Part shown: positions 33,449 through 44,960 of the stretch, one piece after another | How positions within the stretch are numbered: position 1 is the first letter of the stretch | Layout: each line of letters opens with the position of its first letter | From: Plotosus lineatus | Lineage: Eukaryota; Chordata; Actinopteri; Siluriformes; Plotosidae | Direction: 5' to 3' | Assembly: GCA_024760905.1 (NCBI GenBank) | Contig: CM045751.1 | Location: 5,495,001 to 5,559,000 of the forward strand | DNA: 64,000 nucleotides | Translations under genes and position numbers: made by a program | Notes under the pieces: generated by a model | What the model saw: only the letters and a program-made list of their open reading frames with translations | The model's database searches: none | Told to the model about the DNA's origin: nothing

Positions 33449-35007
33449 TAATAAGACCAGCCCAGAATCAGACAGTATAGGTAAACGAGCGATGCCTCTA
33501 CCGAGTATAATGACCCGGGAGGATGGTTTAACTTTTACATCATGAATTATGATTTGCTCTCTGAGTTGTAAAGAATTCAAGCCCGGCTTGGTACAGACTT
33601 GAGAATTCAGGTCAAGTGTAAAAAATGTCCAGCAGATCCATTTGAACTTTGATGGAATACGACTTTAAGAGTAAAGCTGAACACGTCTGCCCTGTATCCT
33701 GTCATCTGAAGTCTTGTTAATCCTCCTGAGCACTGATTTATAGTGGCACTTCTCACAAAGGTCTCTCTCTCTCTCTCTCTCTCTCCACTTGTTGGCAGCT
33801 ACCTTCCCATTCGATAACGTGACATTTCAGTTCAGCGCTGCTTCGGCCTCGAGATTAAGGACGATCTTCATTTTTGTTCCTCGGGCAGGCCCTTATTTCG
33901 GCCTCATTGAAATTCAAACGAATATTACAATGAATTGTGTTCATTAACTCTGAGCCACATCATGATGAGTTTTATTCAGTTTCTACCCTCTTTGTCCTGG
34001 AGCCATTAACAATGTCGACATTTGTGGCAAACAAGTCTTGGTGCCTCGGGGACTTCTCTGAGTGATATGAAGGAAACTCCCACTGCGCTTTCAAAGAAAA
34101 ATCCTTTCTGGATGATTCATTTTTTTTAATGTGCTAATAGACAATGGGAGGCGGACACTAAGGGTGCTTGGAATCCTGAAAAAACCTCAGACATTTAAAA
34201 AAATATATATATAATTAATCTCACTTAAAAGTGTAAATTGAATTAAATTTGCAATTCAAACAATTAGGCAGAAGATATCGGCTCATGTCCACTTTGCGAT
34301 GTTGCCTCCGAACACAAATCTGAGTGCTAAACCCACGCAGCTAACAGGCTCCTTTTGGCAGCAAATGACCGTAGAAATACTAAATTGAGGTATTATTGCA
34401 AAAATAACGACGGTACGTTTAGGAAATGGCACCCCCCCCCCCCCCCCCCCCCCGCTGCATGTGAATCTCAAAGGTTCTATTTCATGCGGTCGCTCTGAGC
34501 TGTGCTATTTAAACTGTTATTTTCCAGTCTTGTAAAGTACGTTGTGTATGGGCAGTACTGTATGTACGTTTTTAGCGCCAACCTTGATGTTGCAGCAGTG
34601 TTCTTTAGATTATGGATGAAATGACAATCCTGTCTCTTTTCGAGTCGTATTATGGGGCAAAAAAAGATCACAAAGCACAGCCAGGAGTTCAGGGTTGCTT
34701 CACTCATGGAAATTAAGCACTACAAAAAAAAAAAGTTTTAATGCTTATAAACTGTTGTATAATTGTGTGGGTGTGAAGTTCAGAAATGTGCTGCATTCGA
34801 CTGTATTCGCGGCCTAATATGTTTTTAAAAAAAAAAAAGCGAAGAAAGGTCAGGCTAAGCAGCTATTTATTTCAGGACTTCACCCCAGCTGTTAATTTAT
34901 TTATACTATAAATTAATCTAAATTATTAAAGTTGACATTTAATAAAAGTTAAACTGTACGTCCTTCACAAATGAAACTATTTAATACAGCATTTTAAAAT
35001 TCAGGCC
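33449..35007. other. Repeat-poor intron; candidate conserved non-coding DNA
   Basis: 33660-34130 is complex sequence with a (CT)n run (33763-33786) and looks like a possible conserved element. Poly-C of 22 at 34432-34453. A-rich patches at 34723-34734 and 34829-34840. Confidence 0.4.
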
Positions 35008-35275
35008 CGGCGCTAAGGTGCTGGATCGCTGATCCCAAGGTTGAGATTTCAAGCCAAAATGTCTCTCACTGTCTGTGGTGGGAGGTTCATGTAAAAGAAC
35101 CATTGCTGACTTTCGCCAAGACTCGTTGCATAGCCGTAGGTGTGTTTCTGCCCTGTGAAGGCCTGGTGAGCTCTCCAGGGTGTACTCTGCTTTCGCTCAG
35201 AGTTGGCTGAGATGCATGCCAGCCTCCCTGTGACCCTAAATAAGATTAAGCGGTTCAGAACGCGAATGAATTCAT
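35008..35275 (+). repeat. SINE-B with internal deletion
   Basis: Head ggtgctggatcgctgatccc joins directly to aatgtctctcactgtctgtg, so the middle of the body (cagctaactgggttatc) is deleted. The tail is complete. Confidence 0.85.
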
Positions 35276-35651
35276 TTGAAAATCAGATTAGTCTGTCAAG
35301 TATATGAGGTCCATCAGTACAGCTCGGCTCTGGGTTTCTTTCGATGTAAACAGATGTTCAACGGACAGCAAAGTTTCCAATCTGTTTGTTTCTGTTCACC
35401 GCGTTTCTTATATCGTGAATACATTCCTTGTCAGACAAGGTCCAATGAATCCAATAGTAAATTTTTGTGCACCCGAAAGGACTCCACCGGGCAAAGGTGT
35501 CCACTGGTTGAATGGTTGTTGTGCGCTGGGTAGGTGTTTCTGTTTTTTTCCAAACTCGTGCGTTCCGTGGCCAGGAAATCTGAACGACTGTACTGCTACT
35601 TAACATGCAACAGGAGGTGTTGAGGACATAAACCGCATGTTCAGAGAATGA
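35276..35651. other. Intron sequence, nothing recognised
   Basis: Overlapping short open frames on both strands without known match. Confidence 0.5.
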
Positions 35652-36045
35652 TTGTTCACAGGGAACAAACGGGAACTGATAAATATCTATCTCAGGTGCG
35701 AGAGGAGGTTGGTGATGGCCTGGAGAGTGATTATCGGTTGGCCTCGAAAAGGTTCTGAATCACCGTGCGATGACTCAGGAGGTGAAAGCAGTTCTCCACA
35801 CAAATACAGTGAAAGTGTGGATCTGCTCACCTCGACCGGGGATGTCGTCGGGAGGTGGAAGGAATAATTCGAGGACCTCCTCAATCCCACCAACACGCCC
35901 TCCATGGAGGTGGAAGACCCTGGGGGTTTGGGTGGGGGTCCACTCATCACTGGAGCTGAGGTCGCTGAGGTAGTCAAAAAGCTCCTTCGGCCTCATCTCT
36001 GCAACATCGTGTGGCCATCGGGGGCCGTACCTCTGGATTACGTGA
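35652..36045 (+). pseudogene. LINE ORF2 fragment, pre-reverse-transcriptase region, deleted
   Basis: One reading frame gives LLTSTGDVVGRWKE, a stop (35865-35867, where the family has KEYFEDLLN), then FEDLLNPTNTPSMEVEDPGG and ITGAEVAEVVKKLL. It then jumps to PHLCNIVWPSGAVPLDYV. In the intact LINE, GGKAPGVDEIRPE and about 20 residues more lie between KKLL and NVAWRSGAVP (family knowledge), so a piece has been deleted in frame. It is the N-terminal part of the reverse transcriptase of a fish non-LTR element, probably the same kind as at 16.7 kb. Confidence 0.8.
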
Positions 36046-36195
36046 AATTTAATAGTTATCTGCATGTAACCGATTTAATTCATAGCAACTTTAAATATTT
36101 ATGACTAATATTACAACTATTATAGTACCTAGGTAGCTTGATGACTGGTTATTGAATGTGTATGCTAAGTAATGTAGCTGCTACCTAGTTAGCAA

Positions 36196-36350
36196 TCATT
36201 CATTTATTTTCTGAAGTGCTTCATCCTAATTTGGGTCGCGGAGAGGCTAGTACCCATCTCAGCCGACTCTGGCCGAGGGCAGAATACACCCTGGACAGCT
36301 CGCCAGGCCATCACAGGGAAGAAACACGCTGATGGTAATACAGCTTCTCT
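36196..36350 (-). repeat. SINE-B tail, minus strand, truncated
   Basis: From cattcatttattttctgaag through the shared tail to gaagaaacacgctgatgg and cagcttctcttgtt, where it stops. Confidence 0.82.
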
Positions 36351-37652
36351 TGTTGAGCTAGTTAGTAGCATAGCATAATGATGCTAATCTGTTTGCATTT
36401 TGATTGAGGTACATTTACTACATAAATACTGATTTAAAAAAAATCTAGTTCAGCTAATAAAATGTTAAAATAACCTACAAGACCTTGAGGAAAGTTTAAA
36501 GTGGCCAAGTTTCTGTTCACTGTCATTTTATTTTCAGAAACTAACTTCGACAAGCACAAAATAGTGAATTCTTTATTGTGTTTGCAAAAACTGTGTGGTA
36601 ACACGGGAAGGGTGTTTTTTTTTTGTTGTTGTTTTTTTTTTTTTTTTTTTTTTTTTTTAACTCCCCCATTAGTGTTGCTGAAGAATACAGGTCAAAGCGC
36701 GAGTGGTTGGAAGGACAGTTGTTCCTAGTAGATAATGAACAACATTTTTCATGTTCAGCTCTATGCTCTGACAGCAGCTACAGTAGCTCCCCATAGTACC
36801 GGGAAAAAAAAAAAAAAAAAAAATCTGCACTTAAACACATTGCTGTTGTCACAACACTTGGAGAACCGTGCAGGAAATCATGAGTATGGTGCGTAACAAA
36901 TGGCGTGTGTAGCCTCAAATGTCAGACATGCGTCATCCGCAGCGGAGTATCGGCGCCGAGCGCAGGCCAAATCACTGTGACAGTTTTGGAGTTGTCTGCA
37001 TTTTTTCCGCAGCTTCTAATTGGCCGCATGTGAATGCACATCATTTGCTCCGCTTCACTCTCATGTTGTGCAGAGTGCATAGAGTTGTCTTTTTTTTTTC
37101 CCTTTTCTTTAAGCTTCAGTGCTATTTTTTCTCTAACAAGTGCATTGGTTTTGTCACTTTTGCTTAAATGGTGTCCTTAAAAAGACTCCAACAATGTCAA
37201 CATCAAAGGTGTGCGGCTGAAACTATTTGCTCAGTGTGTTTTAAATCATTTCTTTCCTTCCGGGTAAGCGGAAAATATTACTGTCAGAACAAGTTTAGGA
37301 TTTTTTTTTTTTTTGAAAAGGTTAGCATTTCGAAAATACATTTTCTAGAAGAAGAGCGTGAAGATGCTTTTAAGCTCTGAGATGCCATTTACGGATCACA
37401 GACATACATTTTGATCTAACAGCACTGTCAAGCGTGGAATAAAGCAAAATGGGATGTGAGGCTATTGGAAAATAACCCACAAACAGGGTCGAGAGATGCA
37501 GACGGACCTGAAAGTTATCTTCTTTTCAACGATTGGACGCCCTGAGAGATTTTATTCCTTTTTTCACCACGGCAGTTTCACAAATATATTAATTAAAAGT
37601 CGTGCGTTAAACGTATTCATTATTGCATTTAATGTATGAATGCGCTCATCAC
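36351..37652. other. Repeat-poor intron sequence
   Basis: T-rich tract 36615-36658, poly-A about 36806-36823. 36860-37080 is complex and GC-balanced; no protein recognised. Confidence 0.45.
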
Positions 37653-38040
37653 CGGGCAATGGTGGCCTGGTGGTAGGACGTTGGATTACTGAGCCCATGG
37701 TCGGGGGTTCAAGCCCCACGATCAATGGATTGTCAATGCTGACCCACCCCCAGGGCGGCGAACTGGATTTTCACGGGCCGGCGGCCATGTTGACTCACCC
37801 CCAGGGCGGCGCTCTTGGCTATCACGGTCTATGGTGGGAGTTTCATGTAAAAAGAACCATTGCTTGACTTTCGTAAAGAGGAGCTGCATAGCTATCAGCA
37901 TGTTTCTACCATGCGGTGGCCTGGAGAGCTGTCCAAGGTGTACTCTGCCCTCGCCCGGAGTCTGCTCGGATGGGCACCAGCCTCTCTGCGACCCTAATTA
38001 AGATCAAGCGATTCACTGAATGAATGAATGAATGAATGAG
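37653..38040 (+). repeat. SINE-B with a 50-bp internal duplication
   Basis: Head ggcaatggtggcctggtggt, box B gttcaagcccc. The phrase gacccacccccagggcggcg, or gactcacccccagggcggcg, occurs at 37740 and 37791, so the body segment was duplicated. The tail is complete, ending (gaat)n. Confidence 0.87.
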
Positions 38041-38230
38041 TTCATCACACTCACTCATTTGCCAAGCTACCGAATCTTAGTAGGGTCGTGTGGAAAGGGC
38101 GGTGGGGGTGTAGCCAACGTCTGCTGACTCTTTCTGAAGGCAGGGTCCACCCTGAACGGTTTGTCAGAACACCGCAGGGCCAACACAAACAACCATTTCA
38201 CAATCACACTCGAGGCAATTTAAAACGGTC
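38041..38230 (-). repeat. SINE-A fragment, minus strand
   Basis: Tail words (ctcatttgccaagctaccga, cagggtccaccctgaacgg) to acaaccatttcacaatcaca and ggcaatttaaaacggtc. Confidence 0.7.
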
Positions 38231-38929
38231 AAATATTTTATACTGTCAGTATATAGAGTGTTGGTGGTAGACATAGACTTTGTGCATCATGTGACCCAAC
38301 CTGTTGGATTAGTGTCCTGTTACACGAGGAGATGGAAATTCTAATATTATCATCAGCTTTAATGATTTGTATTGCTTTGGTTTTGAACTTTTTTTGCAGC
38401 CAGAGATCATCAGAAACAAAAGGAGGCGTATTATTATTATTATTATTATTATGTGCATATCTCACACTGCTGGCCGGCCGTGATGGCAGTAAAGGGTCCC
38501 GGCGGATCTTAACTGCCTCCATCTTTCAGTTTTTCCACCGACCTGGCCGCATCCCCCCCCCCCCCTTTTTCTCCTTTTTTCGCAAGCTCCTTTTCCTGCT
38601 TTTATACAGAGTGCTTCTCTGTGGTGTCGTGCTCTGTTCAGCTGCTTTTGCTCCTCTCATGATTTTTTTTGTACCTTTTGTAACCGTCTTTTTTTCCCCC
38701 CGTCTAATCATTTCTACTTTGTGTGGGTTTCTAGAAAATTTGTCATAAGGCTCTCAATTGTGCACGTATTGTACACCCGGGAAGGCCACAGGGGGAGCAT
38801 GTCTACAAGCGGCTTAGTTAGTCATCGGGCAGTGCATGGATCGATGGGCTATGCATTATTATATCTCTGCAGTGTTCCGCGATCGGGGATTATTACTTAC
38901 ACTTCCAACTGTGGAAGGGACCTGGTCAT
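38231..38929. other. Intron sequence, no gene recognised
   Basis: (ATT)n at 38428-38451, C/T-rich run 38552-38580. A 138-codon hydrophobic open frame here is built partly from the ATT tract and is not considered real. Confidence 0.5.
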
Positions 38930-39146
38930 GTGATATCAGCGCTGTCACTTTACAGTACAGCAAGAAGGTTTTGGGTTTAAGACCTTTTTTTTTTTTTTGC
39001 CGAGGCTTTTCATTGTGGAATTTCTGTGTGTTGCAATGGCCTGGCGAGCTGTCTGGGATGTACCTCATCCTCGCTCGGAGTCGGTTGATATGAGCGCCAG
39101 CCTCCCCGTGACCCTAATTAGGATTAAGTGGTTTAGAAACTGAATG
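38930..39146 (+). repeat. SINE-A, internally deleted
   Basis: tacagcaagaaggttttggg, a T run, then directly gtgttgcaatggcctggcga and the tail to ggattaagtggtttagaaac. Confidence 0.75.
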
Positions 39147-39234
39147 AGCTTCTGTGTGTATATGCCGATGTGGTTTCACTCTGGATCCTCCAGTCCACAG
39201 ATATTCTAAATTGCCCATATATGTGAATGAACGC

Positions 39235-39838
39235 AAACTATGGCTCAGGATTGATGAAGGCATGACACACCCTGAACAGCACATCAACCAATTAGGTACA
39301 CACACACACACACGGAGCAATTTGGACCAGCCAATCAGCTTCAGTGCTTCTCTTTGGATTGTGGGAGGAAACTAAAGTACCTGGATGACACCCACCCAAG
39401 CAAAGGGAGAACATGCGAAGTCCACACAGAAACACCCAACCAAGAGATGGCGAAGAGAAGCACAGAAGCTGATTGGCTCTTCCAAATTGCTCCGTGTGTG
39501 TGTGTGTGTGTGTGTCTAATTGGTTGGTGTGCTGTTCAAGGTGTGCCATGGCTCAGGATTAGAGAAGGCATGGTACACCCTGAACAGCACACCAACCAAT
39601 TAGATACACACATACACACACACACACACACACCTGGGGCAATTGGGAACAGCCAATCAGCTTCTGTGTTTCTCTTTGGATTGTGGGAGGGAACTGCAGT
39701 ACCTGGAGGACACCCACCCAAGCAAAGGGAGGACATGCCAAGTCCACACAGAAACACCCAACCAAGAGACGCCGAAGACCGTGACCCGAACCCAGAACCT
39801 CCCTGCTCCGAGGTGGACGTGATAACCATGACGCATAT
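39235..39838. repeat. SINE-A triple structure: direct, inverted, direct
   Basis: Copy 1 (39239-39450, minus SINE-A), an inverted piece (39446-39560) and copy 2 (39548-39838, minus SINE-A) all share ggctcaggatt, ccaaccaatta, a CA/GT tract, gccaatcagctt and the aagcaaaggga block. The head (gaggtggacgtgataacc) remains only in copy 2. Confidence 0.82.
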
Positions 39839-40664
39839 GGGTGAAACTGTGGCTGTCGAATTAAATTCTGAATAAGAAGCGTCGGTTATTCACAGTAAGA
39901 AATGTCCGTATAAATATTTCTACATGTCGTTTAAGAAAAATTGCTGCAGTAGAAAATGGGTTTTTTTTTCATGTTGGAGAGAGAAAAGAATGTGAAGAAG
40001 GAAAAAAGTTTTATTGCAGATACTCCCCAACAAGAGCCGTCTGTAATGGCCTGTGGGAAACCGTGGTGTGTTGTCAGCAATTGCTGGCTTCTCCGAGGTT
40101 GTGGAAATGTTTGATGGAAATACACACAGTAGACACAATAGTCAAAGCCGACGCAGTGCGAAGCCGACAAGCGGAGCCTTTTGTTCTTGAGACGTTTTTT
40201 TGGAACAGCTGCTGAGTATTTAGACTTCGACATAACATTGACCCAGTACGTTTTCTCTGAAGCATTGTGCTTAATAATATACGGGCCAGGAGAAGTAAAC
40301 ACATGATACCCATCCCAGAGCGGTAGAGAAAACCCGCCGAAGGAAAACGCCTTCTCGGATTTCTCCCGATGGCTCGGACACAAACCAAACATTCCCTGTT
40401 TCCTGTTAATGCATCACAAATAAAACTGTTCTATGAATTTTTAAAAATGTAAATAACCTCTATGAGAGTGCACTTTACATGAACTCGAAGTTCACCGAGC
40501 CTATTGAGGGACAGGATGGGTTTATGTTTTGGAGAAGGATGGCAAATTAAAAGTCTCTGGATGTTAAACTATGTAATTTGCAAGCTCTGGTATAATTTAC
40601 GTGTGACCTCTGAAATAATAAAATCGATTGGTGCATCAACAATGTGCACGTTTATCACCCTGGA
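39839..40664. other. Intron sequence, no gene recognised
   Basis: The minus open frame at 39931-40392 (153 codons) has no recognisable domain. No repeats identified. Confidence 0.45.
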
Positions 40665-40927
40665 GATGCAAGTTGCCCCCCAGTGCAGCTAACCGGGTCA
40701 TCAAAGGCCGGCCATGTCTCTCACTGCCTATGGTGTGAGGTTCATGTGAAAGAACCATTGCTGACTTTTGAGAAGAATAGCTCTACAGCCGTCAGCATGT
40801 TTCTGCCCTGCAATGGCCTGGCAAGACGTCCAGGGTGTACTCTGCCTTCACCCGGAGTCGGCTGGGATGAACACCAGCCTCCCCGCAACCCTAATTAGGA
40901 TTAAACGGTTACAAAAAAAAAGAATGA
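40665..40927 (+). repeat. SINE-B, head missing
   Basis: Begins in the body (gcaagttgccccccagtgca), continues through ctcactgcctatggtgtgag, and ends in the shared tail with a short A run. Confidence 0.87.
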
Positions 40928-42034
40928 ATGAGATGCAAGTTTAAATCCCAGTCGATGCATGCAGATAGCCGGAACCTGGCGCGAATTCGCCATGCTCTCG
41001 ACAAGAAAGGCGCGGCATGTGCTTACCTCACTGCCACTCAAAATGATCACCACTCAATTCCGATCATCTGTGAGGTCATACATATAAGGGGTGGCTCTTG
41101 CTTATTCTCCAAGTGTGTGACGCCCCCTCTGGATATGCATGTGGAATGCAGTTCATAATGACGTAGCTAGCCGTGTCATGTGTTACGAAGGAGGCTCCTA
41201 CTTGTAAGGCTCCACCCTAGTGCATGGTGGTCATGTGATTGGAAGCAATAATTCATTGGTGAAGATTGGAAATGGATTAATTATGGGAGGAAAAAAATCA
41301 GAGGGGTAAATATAAAATCCTAAAATATAAATTGTGGTTCATGTACTGTGCATTATTATTATTATTATTATTATTCTTATTATTATTATTATTGATTAGT
41401 TTATTAGTATTAAATCAATTTCTGGGCGTGAACCACCACTGAGGTTTCTGATTCCTGTCATATGTTCAGGATGATTCTTTTTATGCTTTAAGTGTCTCGG
41501 ATTGTTGATGGATCTTCGTGATTAGAGTTGACTCTGTACGCCGTGTACACTGCGGCTCACTCGCTCTTGTTTGGATTCAGCGTGGCGTGTACTCTCTATT
41601 CAGCCTGCCATGCCTGATTGGTTGGGTTTTGTTTCACTGATTAGAGCAAGCTCTTGTCTCCACTTACCAGAATAAATACAACGCAGAAGAAAAAACTGGG
41701 GGAAAAAAGAAAGCGGCAAAGACAGACCTTTTGATTTTAAAAAACTAAACTCCCGATTCAATCAGGGCCTGGATACGGAAATGCGCCCTTTATCAGACTT
41801 TCATCTCCAGTACACAAAGGTTTAATTTCTTTGATTCAGGGCTAATCAGTTTTGAATATGAACACTGAAAATATCTTGAGTAAATTTGCATGTTTACACA
41901 AACAACTGAGCGTATTTGTTGTGAAATACCTTTGTATTGTTTTCAGTAAAAACCCACAGCGATCTTTCTTTCTTTTAGTCTTTCGGTCATTATTTGGTAA
42001 GATAAACAACTGTACCTTTAAGAAAACACACATA
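40928..42034. other. Intron sequence with (ATT)n
   Basis: (ATT)n at 41350-41393. No gene or repeat family recognised otherwise. Confidence 0.5.
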
Positions 42035-42393
42035 GGGATTCCTCACTTTTCGCGATTAATGGGGACCAAGACCCCCCACGACCGCTAATTTCCGCGAAGT
42101 AGGATCGACATCACCACCCCCGACTGATTTATATGTGTATATAATATCAATAAATGCATATTCAACGCTATCAATGATTATAATAACAATTAAACATTAA
42201 AAAAATAACATAAGATGTAGTTTTGTTGGGGGGTTTGGGGTTGTTTATTTTGTTTTTCTTTGTTTCGTTTTTTTTTTTTTTTTTTTTTGCATAATTGGCA
42301 ATTGTTTCGCGGCATTTTCCTGAATTTTCTTATTTTTAATTTTTTGATGAACGTTTTTGGAAAACTGAAGCGCGAAGCAGCGAGGGATCACTG
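42035..42393 (+). mobile_element. Tigger/pogo-like MITE, same family as 26.6 kb and 56.1 kb
   Basis: Left end gggattcctcacttttcgcg, right end (reverse) CAGTGATCCCTCGCTGCTTC, TA flanking at both ends. Internal landmarks atataatatcaataaatgca, gttttgttggggggtttggg and a T tract (42269-42289). Confidence 0.84.
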
Positions 42394-42404
42394 TAATTAC
42401 AAAG

Positions 42405-42533
42405 GAAGACACTCACTCACATCCCGCCAAACTGCTGAATCCGTTTGGGGTCACGGGGAGGCTGGAGTCTATCACAACCGACACGGGATGAAGGCGGGGA
42501 ACACCCTGAACAGCTTCCCAGACCATTGCAGCA

Positions 42534-42576
<43 letters not shown>

Positions 42577-42688
42577 ACACACTCACACACACCTGGGGGC
42601 AATTTGGAAAGGCCAGTTAGCATAATGTTCCACGACCTTCTTGCGGTGAGGTGAACGTCCTAACCATTACTCTATGGTACCGCCCCAC
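42405..42688 (-). repeat. SINE-A (minus) with (CA)n
   Basis: Tail ggggtcacggggaggctgga, CA tract 42533-42593 at the standard site, ggggcaatttggaaaggcca, head ctaaccattactctatggta. Confidence 0.85.
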
Positions 42689-43189
42689 ACCTTTCCATTC
42701 CAATTATTCCAAAGGTATGCTCAGACTGTTGACTGGTATTGTTAGGTAACTGGTGTATAAGTCATAAGATTAAGGCTGTAGTGTCAGCGTTAGGAACACA
42801 GGATGCACAGATCTTGGGGGAGGGGCTTTTATTCCAGAGTAAATAGTTTATTATTTAATTAATGTTAAATAAAAGCTGTCACATCTGCTGTTCCCAGCCA
42901 AATTGTTGCATCTAATTGTTCAGTATTATCTGATAAAGCTGTCACATTGTGTGAACGTGTCACACAAAAGCCGACTGAACAGAGACTCATGGGCCGTATT
43001 AGTGATAATGGGGACGTCCTGTCTTCAACCAGAGCACTCACTGCCAGTCTATTCGAGAGAACTACAAATCTCTTTGCCCTTTGCCTTCCATTTCACTTAA
43101 GTATCACAGTGATTTAGGTTCTAGTGGATTCTGCCAGCAAGTCTGTGTGTCTGGGAAAAGTAGCGCCTGTCAGATCTTATAACGTTTGG
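42689..43189. other. Intron sequence, nothing recognised
   Basis: No coding signal or repeat family seen. Confidence 0.5.
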
Positions 43190-43430
43190 GGACAGCCGTA
43201 GCCTAATGGTTAGAGAAGTGGCTTTTTAGGACCGAAAGGTTGCTGGTTCAATTCCCTGAGTGTAGCAGTGGGAAAGTTTTAAGCAGTACCTCCCCTTCGT
43301 CCACATAAAATGGTTGAAGTGCCCTGTAGCAGGACACCTAACCCCCAACTGCTCTTCATAAGCCCCCAAGGTGTATAACAGCCCACTGCTACGAGTGTGT
43401 GTGTGCTCACTTTGGATATAATAATCCTTC
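43190..43430 (+). repeat. SINE-E: Ser-tRNA-like SINE, single copy
   Basis: The head ggggacagccgtagcctaat is followed by ggttagagaagtggc, gaccgaaaggttgctggttc and aattccc. It resembles a tRNA-Ser with boxes A and B. The body (aacccccaactgctcttcat, cagcccactgctacgag) matches the 'caactgctccag..gcccactgctccgtgtgt' fish SINE. Confidence 0.75.
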
Positions 43431-43483
43431 TTTCCGAAATAATCAAAATCATTTTTCTGAAACATTTAATCTTAGTTATGATT

Positions 43484-43757
43484 GCTGGGAGGCTGGCACA
43501 CATGACACTCTGGAGAGCTCGCTAGGCCATCACAGGGCCAACACTCACACAACTACTTAGGGATGAGTTGGAACACACAATTAACCTACTGTACATGTTT
43601 TTGGACTGTGGGAGGAAACCAGAAAACCCAGAGGAAATTTATGTAAGCACGGAGAGAACATACAAACTCCACAGAGAAACTCCCAGGCTAGGAATCGAAC
43701 CCAGGACCTTTTTGCTGTGAGGCAGACGTGCCAACCGCTACTCCACCGCACCACCCT
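43484..43757 (-). repeat. SINE-A, minus strand, tail short
   Basis: Complete body including gtttttggactgtgggagga and head caaccgctactccaccgcac. Only part of the tail is present. Confidence 0.88.
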
Positions 43758-43822
43758 TTTAATGAGCTTTAGTTTTCCATATTTAAGGTTGAACTACACT
43801 GGTGGTAATTTGTGTAAACTGT

Positions 43823-43940
43823 CTTCTTCTTCTTCTTCTTCTTCTTCTTCTTCTTCTTTTCCTTTCGGCTGTTCCCTTCAGGGGTCGCCACAGCAAATCA
43901 TCCACCTCCATCTCACCCTGTCCTCTGCATCTTCTTCTTT
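43823..43940 (-). repeat. Tail-2 SINE end (minus) with (TTC)n
   Basis: (TTC)n 43823-43857, then cctttcggctgttcccttca with ggggtcgccacagcaaatca. This is the reverse of the tail seen on the SINE-B heads at 21.7 kb and 51.8 kb; the 3' poly(GAA) end is expanded. Confidence 0.85.
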
Positions 43941-44139
43941 TACTCCAACGACCTTCATGTCTGATCAGTATGTGTTTAATGCAGTGAGAGGCACAAATAA
44001 CATTAATTCAATATTAATAAAAACAGACATTCATTGAAATCAGTAGTGTTTTTTTTTTTTTTTAATGGGGCTGTAATGGCAAGAAGAAAAGCAACTTTTA
44101 AAAAAATATATTAATTTAAATGAGTCTGTAATGCTTCCA

Positions 44140-44263
44140 TCCATCTGCCGAACCACTTAATCCTACCTGGGTCACAGGGAGGGTGGACACCATCTCAGCA
44201 GACTCCGAAAGAAAGTGGGACAGCTCACCAGTCTTTCACAAAACACACACACACACACACACA

Positions 44264-44307
<44 letters not shown>

Positions 44308-44960
44308 TCCATTTAAAGTCACACTTACACCTGAGTGCAATTTGGAACAGCCAATTAGCCTAAGGTTGTCTTTGGGCAGCGGTAGCATGGTGCTGATGCC
44401 GGCTGGATCACTGATTCAAAGGTTGGGGTGCAAGCCACACACTCTCAACAAGTTGCCACTGCCCCCCCCCCCAGTGAAGCCTCCTGGGTTGTCAAAGGCC
44501 GGCCATGTGTCTCACTGTCTATGGTGAGAGGTTCATGTAAAAGAGCCATTGCTGACTTTTGCCAAGAGGAGCTGCATAGCCGTCAGTGTGTTTCTAATCG
44601 AGAGTCGAAGTCCCCTGAGGCAGTTCATTCACAGGAACATTCTGGCAACTCCTGCAGCGGCACCGGAACCCAGTCGTATCGGCTTCTGCCCTTCCATTGG
44701 ATCCTGCCTGTGGCACCAAGAAGGGGGACTTGCTGCTTGGGTAACAGCCCGTCCTCCGGAATTCCTACTTAGGCTCTGTGCACTGGAGAGTTTCCCCAGC
44801 TGGGATACCAGCCAGAGCGCAGCTCCATAGTCCTTCGAGACTAATGGAGTCCATTGGTTGTCTTTGGACTGTAGGAAGAAGTCGGCGCACCCAATGGAAA
44901 CCCACACAAGTACATTCAAACCCCTTCCCGAAACGGCCTCGCTGGGCCCAGAACTCGAAT
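44140..44960 (-). repeat. SINE-A (minus) with (CA)n, split by a composite SINE
   Basis: Left part 44140-44375 (tail, CA tracts 44240-44305, ggaacagccaattagccta). Right part 44856-44960 (tctttggactgtaggaagaa ... cccagaactcgaatatcgga). The insertion at 44376-44855 is flanked by a 12-bp duplication. Confidence 0.82.
44376..44855 (+). repeat. SINE-B head with a third, unknown tail
   Basis: 480 bp between the duplications ggttgtctttgg (44364-44375 and 44856-44867). 44376-44595 is SINE-B head and body (ggtagcatggtgctgatgcc, tcaaaggccggccatgtgtc, ccgtcagtgtgtttct). From 44596 the sequence is unrelated to both known tails (gcggcaccggaacccagtcg, gcttgggtaacagcccgtcc, ccttcgagactaatggagtc). One duplication encloses both parts, so they moved together. 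Confidence 0.75.

Noticed and set aside
38332..38748. 138-codon hydrophobic frame (plus)
   Set aside because: Its leucine run comes from an (ATT)n tract and the remainder from C/T-rich DNA; no family match.
39931..40392. 153-codon frame (minus)
   Set aside because: No family resemblance; composition is like intron DNA.
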